From contig JAFTUB010000148.1 of NCBI GenBank assembly GCA_017466495.1, positions 1-13,735 on the forward strand: a stretch of 13,735 nt of DNA, read 5' to 3'. Position 1 is the stretch's first letter, and every line of letters starts with the position of its first letter. The position numbers and the translations under genes were made by a program. The stretch comes from Clostridia bacterium. Lineage in GTDB: Bacteria; Bacillota; Clostridia; Oscillospirales; CAG-272. Shown piece by piece: positions 7,182 to 13,735 of the stretch. The notes below the pieces were generated by a model that saw nothing but the letters and a program-made list of their open reading frames with translations, was not told the DNA's origin and made no database searches.

Positions 7182-8123
7182 ATGCTGTTTCCCCAAACTG
7201 AGCTGTTCATGGAATTTGAGAATCCCACCGAGCGCGTCTTCGGCGCGCGCCGTTCCGTGCAGGGCTTTTCGGTGTGGGAGAATTGGGGCTTTGTCCTGTT
7301 CCACACGGGAATCTGCGCGGTCTACGATCTCCTCACCCGAAATCCCTCCCCCATCGAGGTCTTCCGTCTTGCCTCCTACCACGACGGACAGGAGGATCGG
7401 CGCTATGCCAACCACGCCAATGATCTGATGTTCGGCAGAACCCCGGATGGTGCTCCGCTGATGTACATCACCGCCGGGAACAGCGGCGATGCCGACGAGC
7501 GAGGCTGGATCGCCTACTGCGCGGTGGAGGCTTTGGACATCTCCCGCGACAGCAGCGGGAGCCCCCACTTCTCTACCCGCCCGGTACAGTCCATCTACTA
7601 CCGAAACGACGGCATCGAAGATACCCCCTGGCAGTCCCCCGGATGGGGCTGGCCCGCTTCCCTGGTAGACATGGATCGCAGCGAATATATTCTGCTCTCC
7701 GCCCGCTACCGCACCACGCGGGAGTTCGCCCATCTCGAAGCCGAAAACAACTATATCATCACCCGCTTCCGCCTGCCCGAGGTCACCCCCGACCACATGG
7801 CCGTCACCCTCAACCCCGCCGACATTATCGGTCAGTTCCAGGTACCCTACGACATTTATGCCACCCAGGGCGGCACCGTGCACGACGGACGGATCTACTA
7901 CACCTTCGGCTTTGCCAAAAACGGATGTCCCATCGGTCTGCGGGTGTTCGATTTGAAGGAAGAGAAAATCGCCGCCCGCGCCGATCTCTCTGCCACCCCC
8001 TTCGGACATATCGAAATCGAATGCTGCGCCTTCTACGGCGAACAGCTGCTCATCAACACCCAGTCGCCCAAAGGAGAGCCGGGCCGCATTTACGCCCTCG
8101 ACCCCGCACAGCTGACCGAATAA
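7182..8123 (+). CDS. Uncharacterised propeller-like protein, partner of the flavoprotein
   Basis: I do not recognise this 313-residue protein as a named family. It is rich in aromatic and beta-strand-forming residues and shows about five loosely repeated blade-like stretches (near 28-62, 79-118, 164-200, 226-262 and 276-306). Examples are GGTVHDGRIYYTFGFAKNG then LRVFDLKEEKIAA, and CCAFYGEQLLINTQSP then GRIYALD. This pattern suggests a beta-propeller. There is no signal peptide, lipobox or membrane helix, so it is probably cytoplasmic. AAAGGAG sits about six bases before the ATG at 7182, which supports this start over the in-frame ATG at 7122 inside the upstream gene. It follows the oxidoreductase by 19 bases and is closed by a strong terminator 14 bases after its stop, so the two genes form a complete operon. 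It might bind, hydrolyse or sense the same substrate as the flavoprotein. Confidence 0.82.
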   Translation: MLFPQTELFMEFENPTERVFGARRSVQGFSVWENWGFVLFHTGICAVYDLLTRNPSPIEVFRLASYHDGQEDRRYANHANDLMFGRTPDGAPLMYITAGNSGDADERGWIAYCAVEALDISRDSSGSPHFSTRPVQSIYYRNDGIEDTPWQSPGWGWPASLVDMDRSEYILLSARYRTTREFAHLEAENNYIITRFRLPEVTPDHMAVTLNPADIIGQFQVPYDIYATQGGTVHDGRIYYTFGFAKNGCPIGLRVFDLKEEKIAARADLSATPFGHIEIECCAFYGEQLLINTQSPKGEPGRIYALDPAQLTE

Positions 8124-8137
8124 CTGCGAACCTGCAC

Positions 8138-8179
8138 GAAAAAGGGACGGTGTGACTTTCGTCACACCGTCCCTTTTTC
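8138..8179. terminator. Strong bidirectional intrinsic terminator
   Basis: Perfect 19-bp arms (8138-8156 and 8161-8179) flank a four-base loop, and the outer part of the stem is A-rich on the left and T-rich on the right (AAAAAGGGACGG / CCGTCCCTTTTT). This gives a U-tract in both directions. It ends the oxidoreductase operon on the + strand and serA on the minus strand (serA stop at 8192-8190). Confidence 0.93.
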
Positions 8180-8189
8180 TCGGACAGCC

Positions 8190-9356
8190 TTACGCGATCA
8201 CGCGGATGCGGCCGACACCCTCGATGGTGTGGAGCTTCGCCACAGCATCGGCGGGAACCTCGCCGTTGACATCCAGCATGGTGTAGGCATTGTTGCCCTT
8301 GGACTTGTTGATCATGTTGTCAATGTTGATGTGCAGGTCGCCCATAACACCCGAGATCTTGGACAGGATAGCGGGGATGTTCTCGTGCATCACGCAAATG
8401 CGGGTGCCGGGGGTGCGGGGCATGGACACATTGGGGAAGTTCACGCTGTTCTTGATGTTGCCGTTCTGCAGGTAATCGTCCAGCTGAAGGGCGGCCATCA
8501 CAGCGCAGTTGTCCTCGCTCTCGGCGGTGGATGCGCCAAGGTGCGGGATGGTGATGATGCCGGGCACGTTCACCGTTTCCTCGGTGGGGAAGTCGGTGAC
8601 GTAAGCCGCCAGCTTACCGGAGGCCAGGGCAGCCTTCACGGCATCGGCATCCACCAGATCGGCACGGGAGAGGTTGATCAGACGTGCGCCGTCCTTCATC
8701 ATGGCGATGGTCTCGGCGTTGATCATCTTCTTGGTCTGGGGAGTTGCGGGAACGTGAAGGGTGATGTAATCGGAATCACGGTAAATATCCTCATAGGTGT
8801 TGGCGTGCTTGATGCTGTTGCGCAGGCTCCAGGCTGCCTCTACCGTCAGGTAGGGGTCGCAGCCGATGACCGACATCCCCAGGTGGGTTGCGGTGTTGGC
8901 CACCATACCGCCGATGGCACCCAGGCCGATGACGCCCAGGGTCTTGCCCGCCAGCTCGCAGCCGGCGAACTTGGACTTGCCGGCCTCAACGGCCTTGGCA
9001 ACGCCCTCAGTCCCGGCAAGCGTATTTGCCCATGCAATACCTCCCACGATATCGCGGGAAGCCAGCAGCAGAGCGGCAATGGCCAGCTCCTTCACGCCGT
9101 TTGCATTGGCGCCGGGGGTGTTGAACACCACAATGCCCTCCTCGCTGCAGCGGTCAACGGGGATATTGTTCACACCCGCACCGCAGCGCGCGATGGCCAG
9201 CATATTCTCACCGAAGGTCATCTCGTGCATGGCAGCCGAGCGTACCATAATCGCATCAGGTGCCTCTACCTCAGCACCCACATGGTAAACGGCGCGGTCG
9301 AACTTGTCAGTCCCCACCGCCGCAATCTTATTCAGCAGCTGAATATTCATCAGCAT
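8190..9356 (-). CDS. serA: D-3-phosphoglycerate dehydrogenase SerA
   Basis: This enzyme oxidises 3-phosphoglycerate to 3-phosphohydroxypyruvate with NAD, the first step of serine synthesis. The 388-residue product is the short form: substrate domain, NAD domain with GLGAIG at 144-149, catalytic Arg in LINLSRADLVD (R231), a probable Glu at 260, His in PHLGAST (H272), then directly a C-terminal ACT domain (about 319-388), which probably binds serine or another amino acid. The intervening ASB domain of long SerA forms is missing. The ATG at 9356 has GAGG six bases upstream; an internal ATG at 9350 (MNIQLLNK) is the alternative. The frame is open further upstream only through repeat sequence and the serC 3' end. 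It follows serC by 91 bases in the same operon. Confidence 0.95.
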   Translation of the reverse strand: MLMNIQLLNKIAAVGTDKFDRAVYHVGAEVEAPDAIMVRSAAMHEMTFGENMLAIARCGAGVNNIPVDRCSEEGIVVFNTPGANANGVKELAIAALLLASRDIVGGIAWANTLAGTEGVAKAVEAGKSKFAGCELAGKTLGVIGLGAIGGMVANTATHLGMSVIGCDPYLTVEAAWSLRNSIKHANTYEDIYRDSDYITLHVPATPQTKKMINAETIAMMKDGARLINLSRADLVDADAVKAALASGKLAAYVTDFPTEETVNVPGIITIPHLGASTAESEDNCAVMAALQLDDYLQNGNIKNSVNFPNVSMPRTPGTRICVMHENIPAILSKISGVMGDLHINIDNMINKSKGNNAYTMLDVNGEVPADAVAKLHTIEGVGRIRVIA

Positions 9357-9373
9357 TGTATACCTCATTATTG

Positions 9374-9442
9374 AAAGGTCTTGGGGGGTCCGGGGGGCTT
9401 CTTTCAAGAAGCCCCCCGGCGGGGTGTGGGGCAGCGCCCCAC
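9374..9442 (+). repeat. Composite repeat, locus 3 half-unit between serC and serA
   Basis: This copy has a GAAAGGTCTTGGGG lead, a hairpin with perfect 14-bp arms (9390-9403 / 9406-9419, loop TC), then GCGGGGTGTGGGGC and the closing small hairpin GTGGGGC-AGC-GCCCCAC (9426-9442). It matches the right half-unit of locus 1 part by part, while the stem sequence itself differs but remains self-complementary. It fills nearly all of the 91-base gap in the serC-serA message, starting five bases after the serC stop and ending about eight bases before the serA ribosome binding site. Confidence 0.75.
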
Positions 9443-9447
9443 GGTCT

Positions 9448-10536
9448 TTACGCCTTGGGATTCTCGGCGGCAAACTTCTTCATGAACTCCACCAGCGCAG
9501 CCACACCCTCTTCGGGCATCGCATTGTAGATGGAGGCGCGCATACCGCCCACGGAGCGGTGGCCCTTCAGGTTCTTCAGACCGGCCTTGGAAGCCTCAGA
9601 TGCGAACTTCTTGTCCAGGTCAGCGTCTCCGGTCACGAAGGTCACGTTCATCATGGAACGGCTTTCCTTCTTGACGGGTGCAATGTAGTAATCCTGGCTG
9701 TCGAGATAATCATACAGCAGTGCAGCCTTGCGCACGTTGCGGGCCTTCATCTCCTCAAGCCCACCCATGTCAAGAATCCACTCGTAAACCAGCTTTGCCA
9801 TGTAGATCGCATAGCAAGGAGGCGTGTTGTACATGGAGTCGTTGTCAGCCATCAGCTTCCAGTCCAGCATGGAGGGAGTCTCGGGGCGTGCACGGCCCAG
9901 CAGATCCTCGCGGACGATGACAATGGTCAGACCGGCGGGCGCCATGTTCTTCTGTGCACCGGCGTAGATCACACCGAACTTGGACACGTCAACCGGCTCG
10001 GAAATGATGCAGGAGGACATATCGGCTACCAGGGGAATGTCACCGGTGTCGGGGATCTCGGGGACCTTGGTACCGTAGATGGTATTATTGAAGCAAACGT
10101 GCACATAGTCAGCGTTTGCACGGAAGGACTCGCGGGTGGTGGCAGGGATGTAGGTAAAGTTGTCGGGCTTGGAGGTAGCGGCGATCTTCACGTCACCGTA
10201 CTTCTGCGCCTCGGTGTATGCCTTGCCCGAGAACTGGCCGGACACAATGTAGTCAGCGCAGCCGCCCTCAGAGAGCAGGTTCAGGGGCACTGCCGCAAAC
10301 TGGGTGGACGCGCCGCCCTGCAGGAAGAGTACCTTGTAATTGTCGGGAATGTTCATGAGCTGACGGAGCTTGGCCTCAGCATCCTTGATGATCGCATCAT
10401 AATCAGGAGATCGATGACTCATCTCCATAACCGACATTCCGCTCTCTCCGTAGCAGACAAGCTCGGATGCTGCCTTTTCCAGTACCGACAGGGGGAGCAT
10501 AGAGGGACCTGCAGAAAAATTGTAGACTCTGTTCAT
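9448..10536 (-). CDS. serC: Phosphoserine aminotransferase SerC
   Basis: This PLP enzyme converts 3-phosphohydroxypyruvate and glutamate to phosphoserine, the second step of serine synthesis. It is 362 residues, the normal length. The start MNRVYNFSAGPSMLP is diagnostic. GGASTQF (74-80) binds the cofactor phosphate, the pyridine-nitrogen Asp is in ADMSS (D172), and the Schiff-base lysine is in AGAQKNMAPAG (K196). Two adjacent ATGs exist: GGAGG (10548-10544) is seven bases from the ATG at 10536 and four from that at 10539, so 10536 is preferred. It is the promoter-proximal gene of serC-serA; no serB phosphatase is in the window. Confidence 0.96.
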   Translation of the reverse strand: MNRVYNFSAGPSMLPLSVLEKAASELVCYGESGMSVMEMSHRSPDYDAIIKDAEAKLRQLMNIPDNYKVLFLQGGASTQFAAVPLNLLSEGGCADYIVSGQFSGKAYTEAQKYGDVKIAATSKPDNFTYIPATTRESFRANADYVHVCFNNTIYGTKVPEIPDTGDIPLVADMSSCIISEPVDVSKFGVIYAGAQKNMAPAGLTIVIVREDLLGRARPETPSMLDWKLMADNDSMYNTPPCYAIYMAKLVYEWILDMGGLEEMKARNVRKAALLYDYLDSQDYYIAPVKKESRSMMNVTFVTGDADLDKKFASEASKAGLKNLKGHRSVGGMRASIYNAMPEEGVAALVEFMKKFAAENPKA

Positions 10537-10598
10537 CATAAAACCTCCGTATGTAGATCACTTAAGATTTTCGCATGGTAAAGCGACAATATAGAGAT

Positions 10599-10627
10599 AT
10601 TATACTCCTTTTTCCCTCTCCCGTCAA
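10599..10627 (-). promoter_or_regulatory. Promoter of serC-serA
   Basis: On the minus strand TTGACG (10627-10622) and TATAAT (10604-10599) are separated by 17 bases. The start would be near 10592, leaving a leader of about 55 bases. The leader is too short for a known serine-responsive riboswitch or T-box, and none was seen. Confidence 0.85.
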
Positions 10628-10640
10628 GTGCTTTGGCAAA

Positions 10641-10702
10641 AAAAAGCAGGCCGCACCGTCTTTCCCTGCGAAAAAAGTCTCCTTCCCCAAAAGCGCGGCC
10701 TG
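10641..10702 (-). terminator. Possible long-loop terminator, minus strand
   Basis: CAGGCCGC (10647-10654) is complementary to GCGGCCTG (10695-10702), with about 40 bases in the loop. On the minus strand the stem is followed directly by C and eight U residues, as in an intrinsic terminator. It would protect the serC promoter from read-through. The large loop makes it less certain than the hairpin at 10737. Confidence 0.4.
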
Positions 10703-10736
10703 TCCCGTCTGCCCTCACCCCTGTCCGCCGCAAAGC

Positions 10737-10768
10737 AAGAGGGTCGGCACGCAAGTGCCGACCCTCTT
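10737..10768 (-). terminator. Terminator hairpin after DUF378 gene
   Basis: Perfect 14-bp arms (10737-10750 / 10755-10768) are built on GAGGGTCGGCAC with a four-base loop. The hairpin lies 15 bases after the stop of the DUF378 gene. The U-tract is better on the + strand (five T) than on the minus strand (TTGCTTTG), so it may work in both directions. Confidence 0.65.
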
Positions 10769-10782
10769 TTTGCTTCGATCCC

Positions 10783-10992
10783 TTACATATCCATCTCTTC
10801 TTCGCGGGAACGGAAAAGCAGCGAAATGCACCACAGTCCCGCCAATGCCACCGCGGTATATACAATGCGGCTGCCAAGGGCCGCCTGGCTGCCGAAAATC
10901 CAGGCCACCAGGTCGAACTTGAACAAACCGATGCTGCCCCAGTTCAGCGCGCCCACGATCACCAGCAGAAGGGAAATCCGATCCATCAGCAT
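10783..10992 (-). CDS. DUF378 small membrane protein
   Basis: This 69-residue protein has two hydrophobic helices. The first carries the family signature VIVGALNWGSIGLFKFDLVAWIFG (split: VIVGALNWGSIG, LFKFDLVAWIFG) and the second is SRIVYTAVALAGLWCISLLF, ending in an acidic tail. DUF378/YuzA-type proteins are common in Bacillota and have no established function. GGAGG (11006-11002) is nine bases before the ATG at 10992; an in-frame ATG at 10986 is farther away. It begins about 100 bases after the permease gene. No good promoter was found in that gap, so it may be read from the permease message or from a weak promoter. The family call is firm, the function unknown. Confidence 0.87.
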   Translation of the reverse strand: MLMDRISLLLVIVGALNWGSIGLFKFDLVAWIFGSQAALGSRIVYTAVALAGLWCISLLFRSREEEMDM

Positions 10993-11016
10993 AAACTCAT
11001 GCCTCCTCTTTGATTT

Positions 11017-11041
11017 ACGGCGTGCCGGCAGGCCGCGCCGT
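11017..11041. other. GC-rich hairpin in permease-DUF378 gap
   Basis: ACGGCG (11017-11022) pairs with CGCCGT (11036-11041), and the loop contains the small palindrome TGCCGGCA. No U-tract follows on the minus strand, so it is not a clear terminator. It may separate expression of the permease and DUF378 genes. Confidence 0.35.
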
Positions 11042-11093
11042 TTGCTTTAGGATGGCCGATAATTCTTCGGTTTATGCATCGATGGGCAAGAGA

Positions 11094-12443
11094 TCAGATG
11101 AAAATGCCCCAAACCAGCGCAAGAAGCAGGGACACGATCACGGGAATAATGCAGGAGGTCACGCAGACATCCAAATAGGACTCCTTATGGCTGCAATGGG
11201 AAACGGCAAGCAGCGTAAGCACGGCGCCGTTGTGGGGCAGGGTGTCCAGGCCGCCGGATGCCAGGGAAGCAATGCGGTGCAGGTACTCGGGATTCATGCC
11301 GATCTCCGCCGCCTTGGCCAGGTACTGGGGCGCCAGGGCCTCAAGGGCAATGGACATCCCGCCCGAAGCCGAGCCGGTGGCACCTGCCAGCACGTTCACC
11401 GCCACCGCCTCCGAGAAGAGGATGGAGCCGGGCATATTGAGCATGGCAGACTTCAGCAGAAGGAAACCGGGCACCACCTTGACCACCGAGCCGAATCCCA
11501 CCGCACAGGCAGTGTTCATGATGGCGCTCAGCGACCCGTTTGCCCCTTCATTGATAGCGGGGAGGAGCGCCTTCAGCTGCTTCAGATTCATCAGACAGGT
11601 CATGAAAATGCCCCCCAGCAGAGCCACTACAATCGCCTGACTCGACGACCATTCCACGATCTCCGCCTGCTTCAGTAGCTTGGGCAGGACATTGAGCATC
11701 AGCACCACCACAACCAGGGGCAGAAGTCCGCTCAGCCAATGCCAGGACGGCAGTGCGTCGGCATCGAAGCTGCGGTCGGTATGCTTTTCGTCCTCCGTAA
11801 AGTGAAGCCCATTCTTCCGCGCGCAGCGAATGCGCCACTCCAGGTAGATATACCCCGGAACGGCGATCAGAATTGCCGCCACAAGGCTCAGCAGAGGTGC
11901 GGCCATGGCATCGGTTCCATAATAATTGGTGGGAATCAGATTCTGAATCTGGGGGGAGCCGGGAATTGCCGTCATGGTAATGCCGAAGGCACCGTAGGCA
12001 ATGGCGCCGGGCAGCAGGGTCCGGGGCAGATCGGCCTCGCGGTAGATGGCATAGCCCATGGGATAGATCACAAATACCACCACGAACAGAGAAATCCCGC
12101 CGTAGGTCATGAGCAGACAGGGAATAATCACCGCCAGCAGGGCAAATCTCGGGCCGATGAGGGATACCAGCTTATTGGCCAACGACCGCGCAGATCCGGT
12201 GGCATCCATCAGCTTGCCGTAAATGGCACCCAGGAAAAAAGCCGGGAACCAGGAAATAATGTAGTCTGCCGCTCCCTTGAGATAGTCTCCCAGGTAAGCG
12301 TCAAGAATATTCAGGCCGCCGAAAACAGCAACCACCACGGCACAGATCGGTGCCACCCAAATGATGGAGTGTCCCCGATAGGCAAGGCAGATCAGCAGAC
12401 AAAGTCCCACCAAAATGCCAATCAAAGAAATCACAGAAGACAT
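11094..12443 (-). CDS. GntP-family permease
   Basis: This is a polytopic membrane transporter of 449 residues with about a dozen hydrophobic segments, the usual size for GntP-type proton symporters of the ion-transporter superfamily (gluconate, related sugar acids, or hydroxy acids). Family-like loops include TMTAIPGSPQIQNLIP in the first half and NVLAGATGSASGGMSIALEAL then SGGLDTLPHNGAVLTLLAVS in the second. The ATG at 12443 follows GGAGG at five bases; an upstream in-frame start lies in the 5' leader. No sugar-acid kinase, dehydratase or regulator gene is adjacent, so the substrate is open. It has its own consensus promoter, divergent from pduL. Confidence 0.88.
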   Translation of the reverse strand: MSSVISLIGILVGLCLLICLAYRGHSIIWVAPICAVVVAVFGGLNILDAYLGDYLKGAADYIISWFPAFFLGAIYGKLMDATGSARSLANKLVSLIGPRFALLAVIIPCLLMTYGGISLFVVVFVIYPMGYAIYREADLPRTLLPGAIAYGAFGITMTAIPGSPQIQNLIPTNYYGTDAMAAPLLSLVAAILIAVPGYIYLEWRIRCARKNGLHFTEDEKHTDRSFDADALPSWHWLSGLLPLVVVVLMLNVLPKLLKQAEIVEWSSSQAIVVALLGGIFMTCLMNLKQLKALLPAINEGANGSLSAIMNTACAVGFGSVVKVVPGFLLLKSAMLNMPGSILFSEAVAVNVLAGATGSASGGMSIALEALAPQYLAKAAEIGMNPEYLHRIASLASGGLDTLPHNGAVLTLLAVSHCSHKESYLDVCVTSCIIPVIVSLLLALVWGIFI

Positions 12444-12488
12444 GGCTACCTCCACAGACAAATATTTCGGCAAAAATTGCCTGTTTTC

Positions 12489-12517
12489 ATTATATCGGAT
12501 ACATCATTCGAAGTCAA
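12489..12517 (-). promoter_or_regulatory. Promoter of the GntP-family permease
   Basis: On the minus strand TTGACT (12517-12512) and TATAAT (12494-12489) are 17 bases apart, almost full consensus. The start is near 12482, where GGCAAAAATTGCC (12469-12481) forms a small palindrome at +1 to +13 that could be an operator. Confidence 0.85.
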
Positions 12518-12617
12518 CCGAATGCGTTTTTTCACCCGTTCTTGTCATTTTTTGTCCATTTTTCTCTCCTGCCCAAGGAAAAAACATTCCTTTCCCGGAA
12601 AAATTTCCTCCATACCA

Positions 12618-12646
12618 TTTACACCGCGCGAAATTTGTGGTATAAT
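12618..12646 (+). promoter_or_regulatory. Promoter of pduL
   Basis: TTTACA (12618-12623), a 17-base spacer and TATAAT (12641-12646) with an extended TGG in front make a strong promoter. The start would be near 12653, giving a leader of about 37 bases. The AT-rich stretch upstream holds AAGGAA-6-TTCCTT (12575-12592), a possible regulator site shared with the divergent permease promoter. Confidence 0.87.
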
Positions 12647-12689
12647 GATACGGAATGAAATTTATTTCCCAAAAAGGAGTATATTTACC

Positions 12690-13262
12690 ATGGAAAACAA
12701 AGTTTTGGTTGAAACCTCTGCCCGCCACGTCCATCTGTCGGCAGAACACATCGAGATCCTCTTCGGTAAGGGCGCTACCCTGACCCACAAGAAGGATCTG
12801 AGCCAGCCCGGTCAGTTCGCCTGCGAAGAGCGTGTTACCCTCGTTGGCCCCAAGAAGTCCATCCCCAATGTCATCATCCTCGGCCCCGCCCGTCCCGCTA
12901 CCCAGGTTGAGGTATCCCTGAGCGATGCCCGTACCCTGGGTGTTGATGCTCCCGTTCGCGAGAGCGGTGACATCGCCGGTTCCGCCGGCTGCAAGATCGT
13001 CGGCCCCTGCGGTGAGGTTGAGATCGCTGAGGGCGTCATCGCCGCAAAGCGTCACATCCACTTCACTCCCGCTGATGCCGAGGCTTTCGGCGTTGCCGAC
13101 AAGCAGATCGTTAAGGTGAAGATTGATTCCGCCCGTTCCCTGGTATTTGACGATGTCGTGGTCCGCGTCAGCGAGAAGTTCGCTGCTGCCATGCACATCG
13201 ACACCGACGAGGCAAATGCTGCCTGCGCATTCGGTAAGTGCTACGGCGAGATCATTAAGTAA
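12690..13262 (+). CDS. pduL: PduL-type phosphate acyltransferase
   Basis: This enzyme exchanges phosphate and CoA on propionyl or acetyl groups (acyl-CoA + Pi to acyl phosphate + CoA), feeding acetate or propionate kinase. It has 190 residues with two zinc-site HxH pairs, SARHVHLS (H13, H15) and AKRHIHF (H122, H124), plus E74, H169 in MHIDTDEANA, and R68 in LGPARPA. These keep the spacing I recall for the Rhodopseudomonas palustris PduL zinc ligands and phosphate-binding arginine. It begins straight at the catalytic domain with no N-terminal encapsulation peptide, and no shell-protein genes are near, so it is probably a cytosolic phosphotransacetylase. AAGGAG lies ten bases before the ATG. 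Arginine is only CGT/CGC and GTT/GCT are frequent, which suggests high expression. The frame is open far upstream, antisense to the permease; that part is not coding. Confidence 0.93.
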   Translation: MENKVLVETSARHVHLSAEHIEILFGKGATLTHKKDLSQPGQFACEERVTLVGPKKSIPNVIILGPARPATQVEVSLSDARTLGVDAPVRESGDIAGSAGCKIVGPCGEVEIAEGVIAAKRHIHFTPADAEAFGVADKQIVKVKIDSARSLVFDDVVVRVSEKFAAAMHIDTDEANAACAFGKCYGEIIK

Positions 13263-13313
13263 GATTTCCCCGGTACATCCACTGTTTATTATTTTATCAA
13301 AGGAGATATAATC

Positions 13314-13735
13314 ATGAGCAACGAATTTTCCTGCGAGTACGCAATGAGCGCTGAAGTCGCGAAAATGTGTACGGTTGCAAAAGGCCCCAACCACGGTCCC
13401 GCTCCCATTCCGGAAGAAGGTAAGTGGGTTCAGGCAAAAGAGATTACCGATATTTCCGCTTACACCCACGGTGTGGGCTGGTGTGCTCCCCAGCAGGGCG
13501 CCTGCAAGCTGTCCCTGAACGTCAAGAACGGTATCATCGAGGAAGCTCTCGTTGAGACCATCGGCTGCTCGGGTATGACCCACTCTGCCGCCATGGCCGC
13601 AGAGATCCTCCCCGGCAAGACTCTGCTTGAGGCACTGAACACCGACCTGGTGTGCGATGCCATAAACACCGCGATGCGTGAGCTCTTCCTGCAGATCGTT
13701 TACGGCCGCAGCCAGTCTGCCTTCTCCGAGGGCGG
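13314..13735 (+). CDS. NifU/IscU-like Fe-S cluster scaffold protein, 3' end outside window
   Basis: The first 140 residues are visible, with no stop before the edge. AAAGGAG (13299-13305) sits eight bases before the ATG. The protein matches what I know of clostridial proteins annotated as iron-sulfur cluster assembly scaffold, with the IscU-like segment ETIGCSGMTHSAAMAAEILPG around residue 81-101. Cysteines are at 7, 19, 57, 64, 85 and 114. In related genomes as I recall them, this gene is about 230 codons and is followed by a GGGtGRT-family gene; that cannot be checked here. It begins 51 bases after the pduL stop with no terminator between, so it probably shares the pduL message. Its codon choice is also that of a highly expressed gene. 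The exact role in cluster assembly is inferred from family naming only. Confidence 0.82.
   Translation, partial: MSNEFSCEYAMSAEVAKMCTVAKGPNHGPAPIPEEGKWVQAKEITDISAYTHGVGWCAPQQGACKLSLNVKNGIIEEALVETIGCSGMTHSAAMAAEILPGKTLLEALNTDLVCDAINTAMRELFLQIVYGRSQSAFSEG

Noticed and set aside
9357..9473. Longer SerA start giving about 39 extra residues
   Set aside because: The extra part is read from the repeat and the serC 3' end; family alignment and the GAGG site support 9356.
8229..10581. Two long + strand open frames opposite serA and serC
   Set aside because: Both are mirror frames of well supported genes, rich in His and Val/Gly, without their own promoter or ribosome binding site.
11739..12689. Upstream extension of the pduL frame across the permease gene
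   Set aside because: PduL homology starts at 12690 with its own promoter and ribosome binding site; the extension is antisense to the permease.
12504..13583. Minus-strand open frame of about 360 codons opposite pduL and the scaffold gene
   Set aside because: Antisense to two genes with clear family matches; no start signals or domain.

Overview
The window looks like chromosomal DNA from a GC-rich, low-complexity-free member of the Clostridia (Bacillota), most likely an Oscillospirales-type gut anaerobe. The reasons are strong GGAGG-type ribosome binding sites before nearly every gene, near-consensus TTGACN-17-TATAAT promoters, a short ACT-domain SerA, a FeoB core of the clostridial type, and a PduL gene followed by a clostridial NifU-like Fe-S scaffold gene. 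This placement is inferred from gene content and was not tested by any search. No tRNA, rRNA, CRISPR array, prophage or transposase gene was seen.

Layout on the + strand. The 3' three-quarters of clpB (3-1970) comes first. A ~200 bp composite inverted repeat (1932-2134) follows, then the azlC-azlD amino-acid exporter pair (2204-3237) with its own promoter. A second composite repeat (3248-3360) lies between azlD and the convergent feoA-feoB ferrous iron uptake operon (minus strand, 5503-3343). A two-gene + operon (5717-8123) encodes an FAD-dependent oxidoreductase and a propeller-like protein of unknown function; it has a TATAAT extended -10, a hairpin at the probable 5' end of the message, and a strong bidirectional terminator at 8138-8179.

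The minus strand then carries the serine pathway: serC (10536-9448) followed by serA (9356-8190), driven by a TTGACG-17-TATAAT promoter, with one more copy of the repeat between the two genes. Further upstream on the minus strand are a small DUF378 membrane protein (10992-10783) and a GntP-family permease (12443-11094). The permease promoter is divergent from that of pduL (+, 12690-13262), an acyl-CoA phosphotransferase. The pduL gene is followed by the beginning of an Fe-S cluster scaffold-like gene (13314 to the window end). PduL and the scaffold gene show the codon choice of highly expressed genes.

Most genes are ordinary housekeeping or transport functions. The least explained items are the repeat family (five half-units at three loci, two of them supplying the stop codon and last residues of a neighbouring gene) and the uncharacterised oxidoreductase/propeller pair. 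I did not find convincing evidence of a new defence, mobile or RNA-guided system here.
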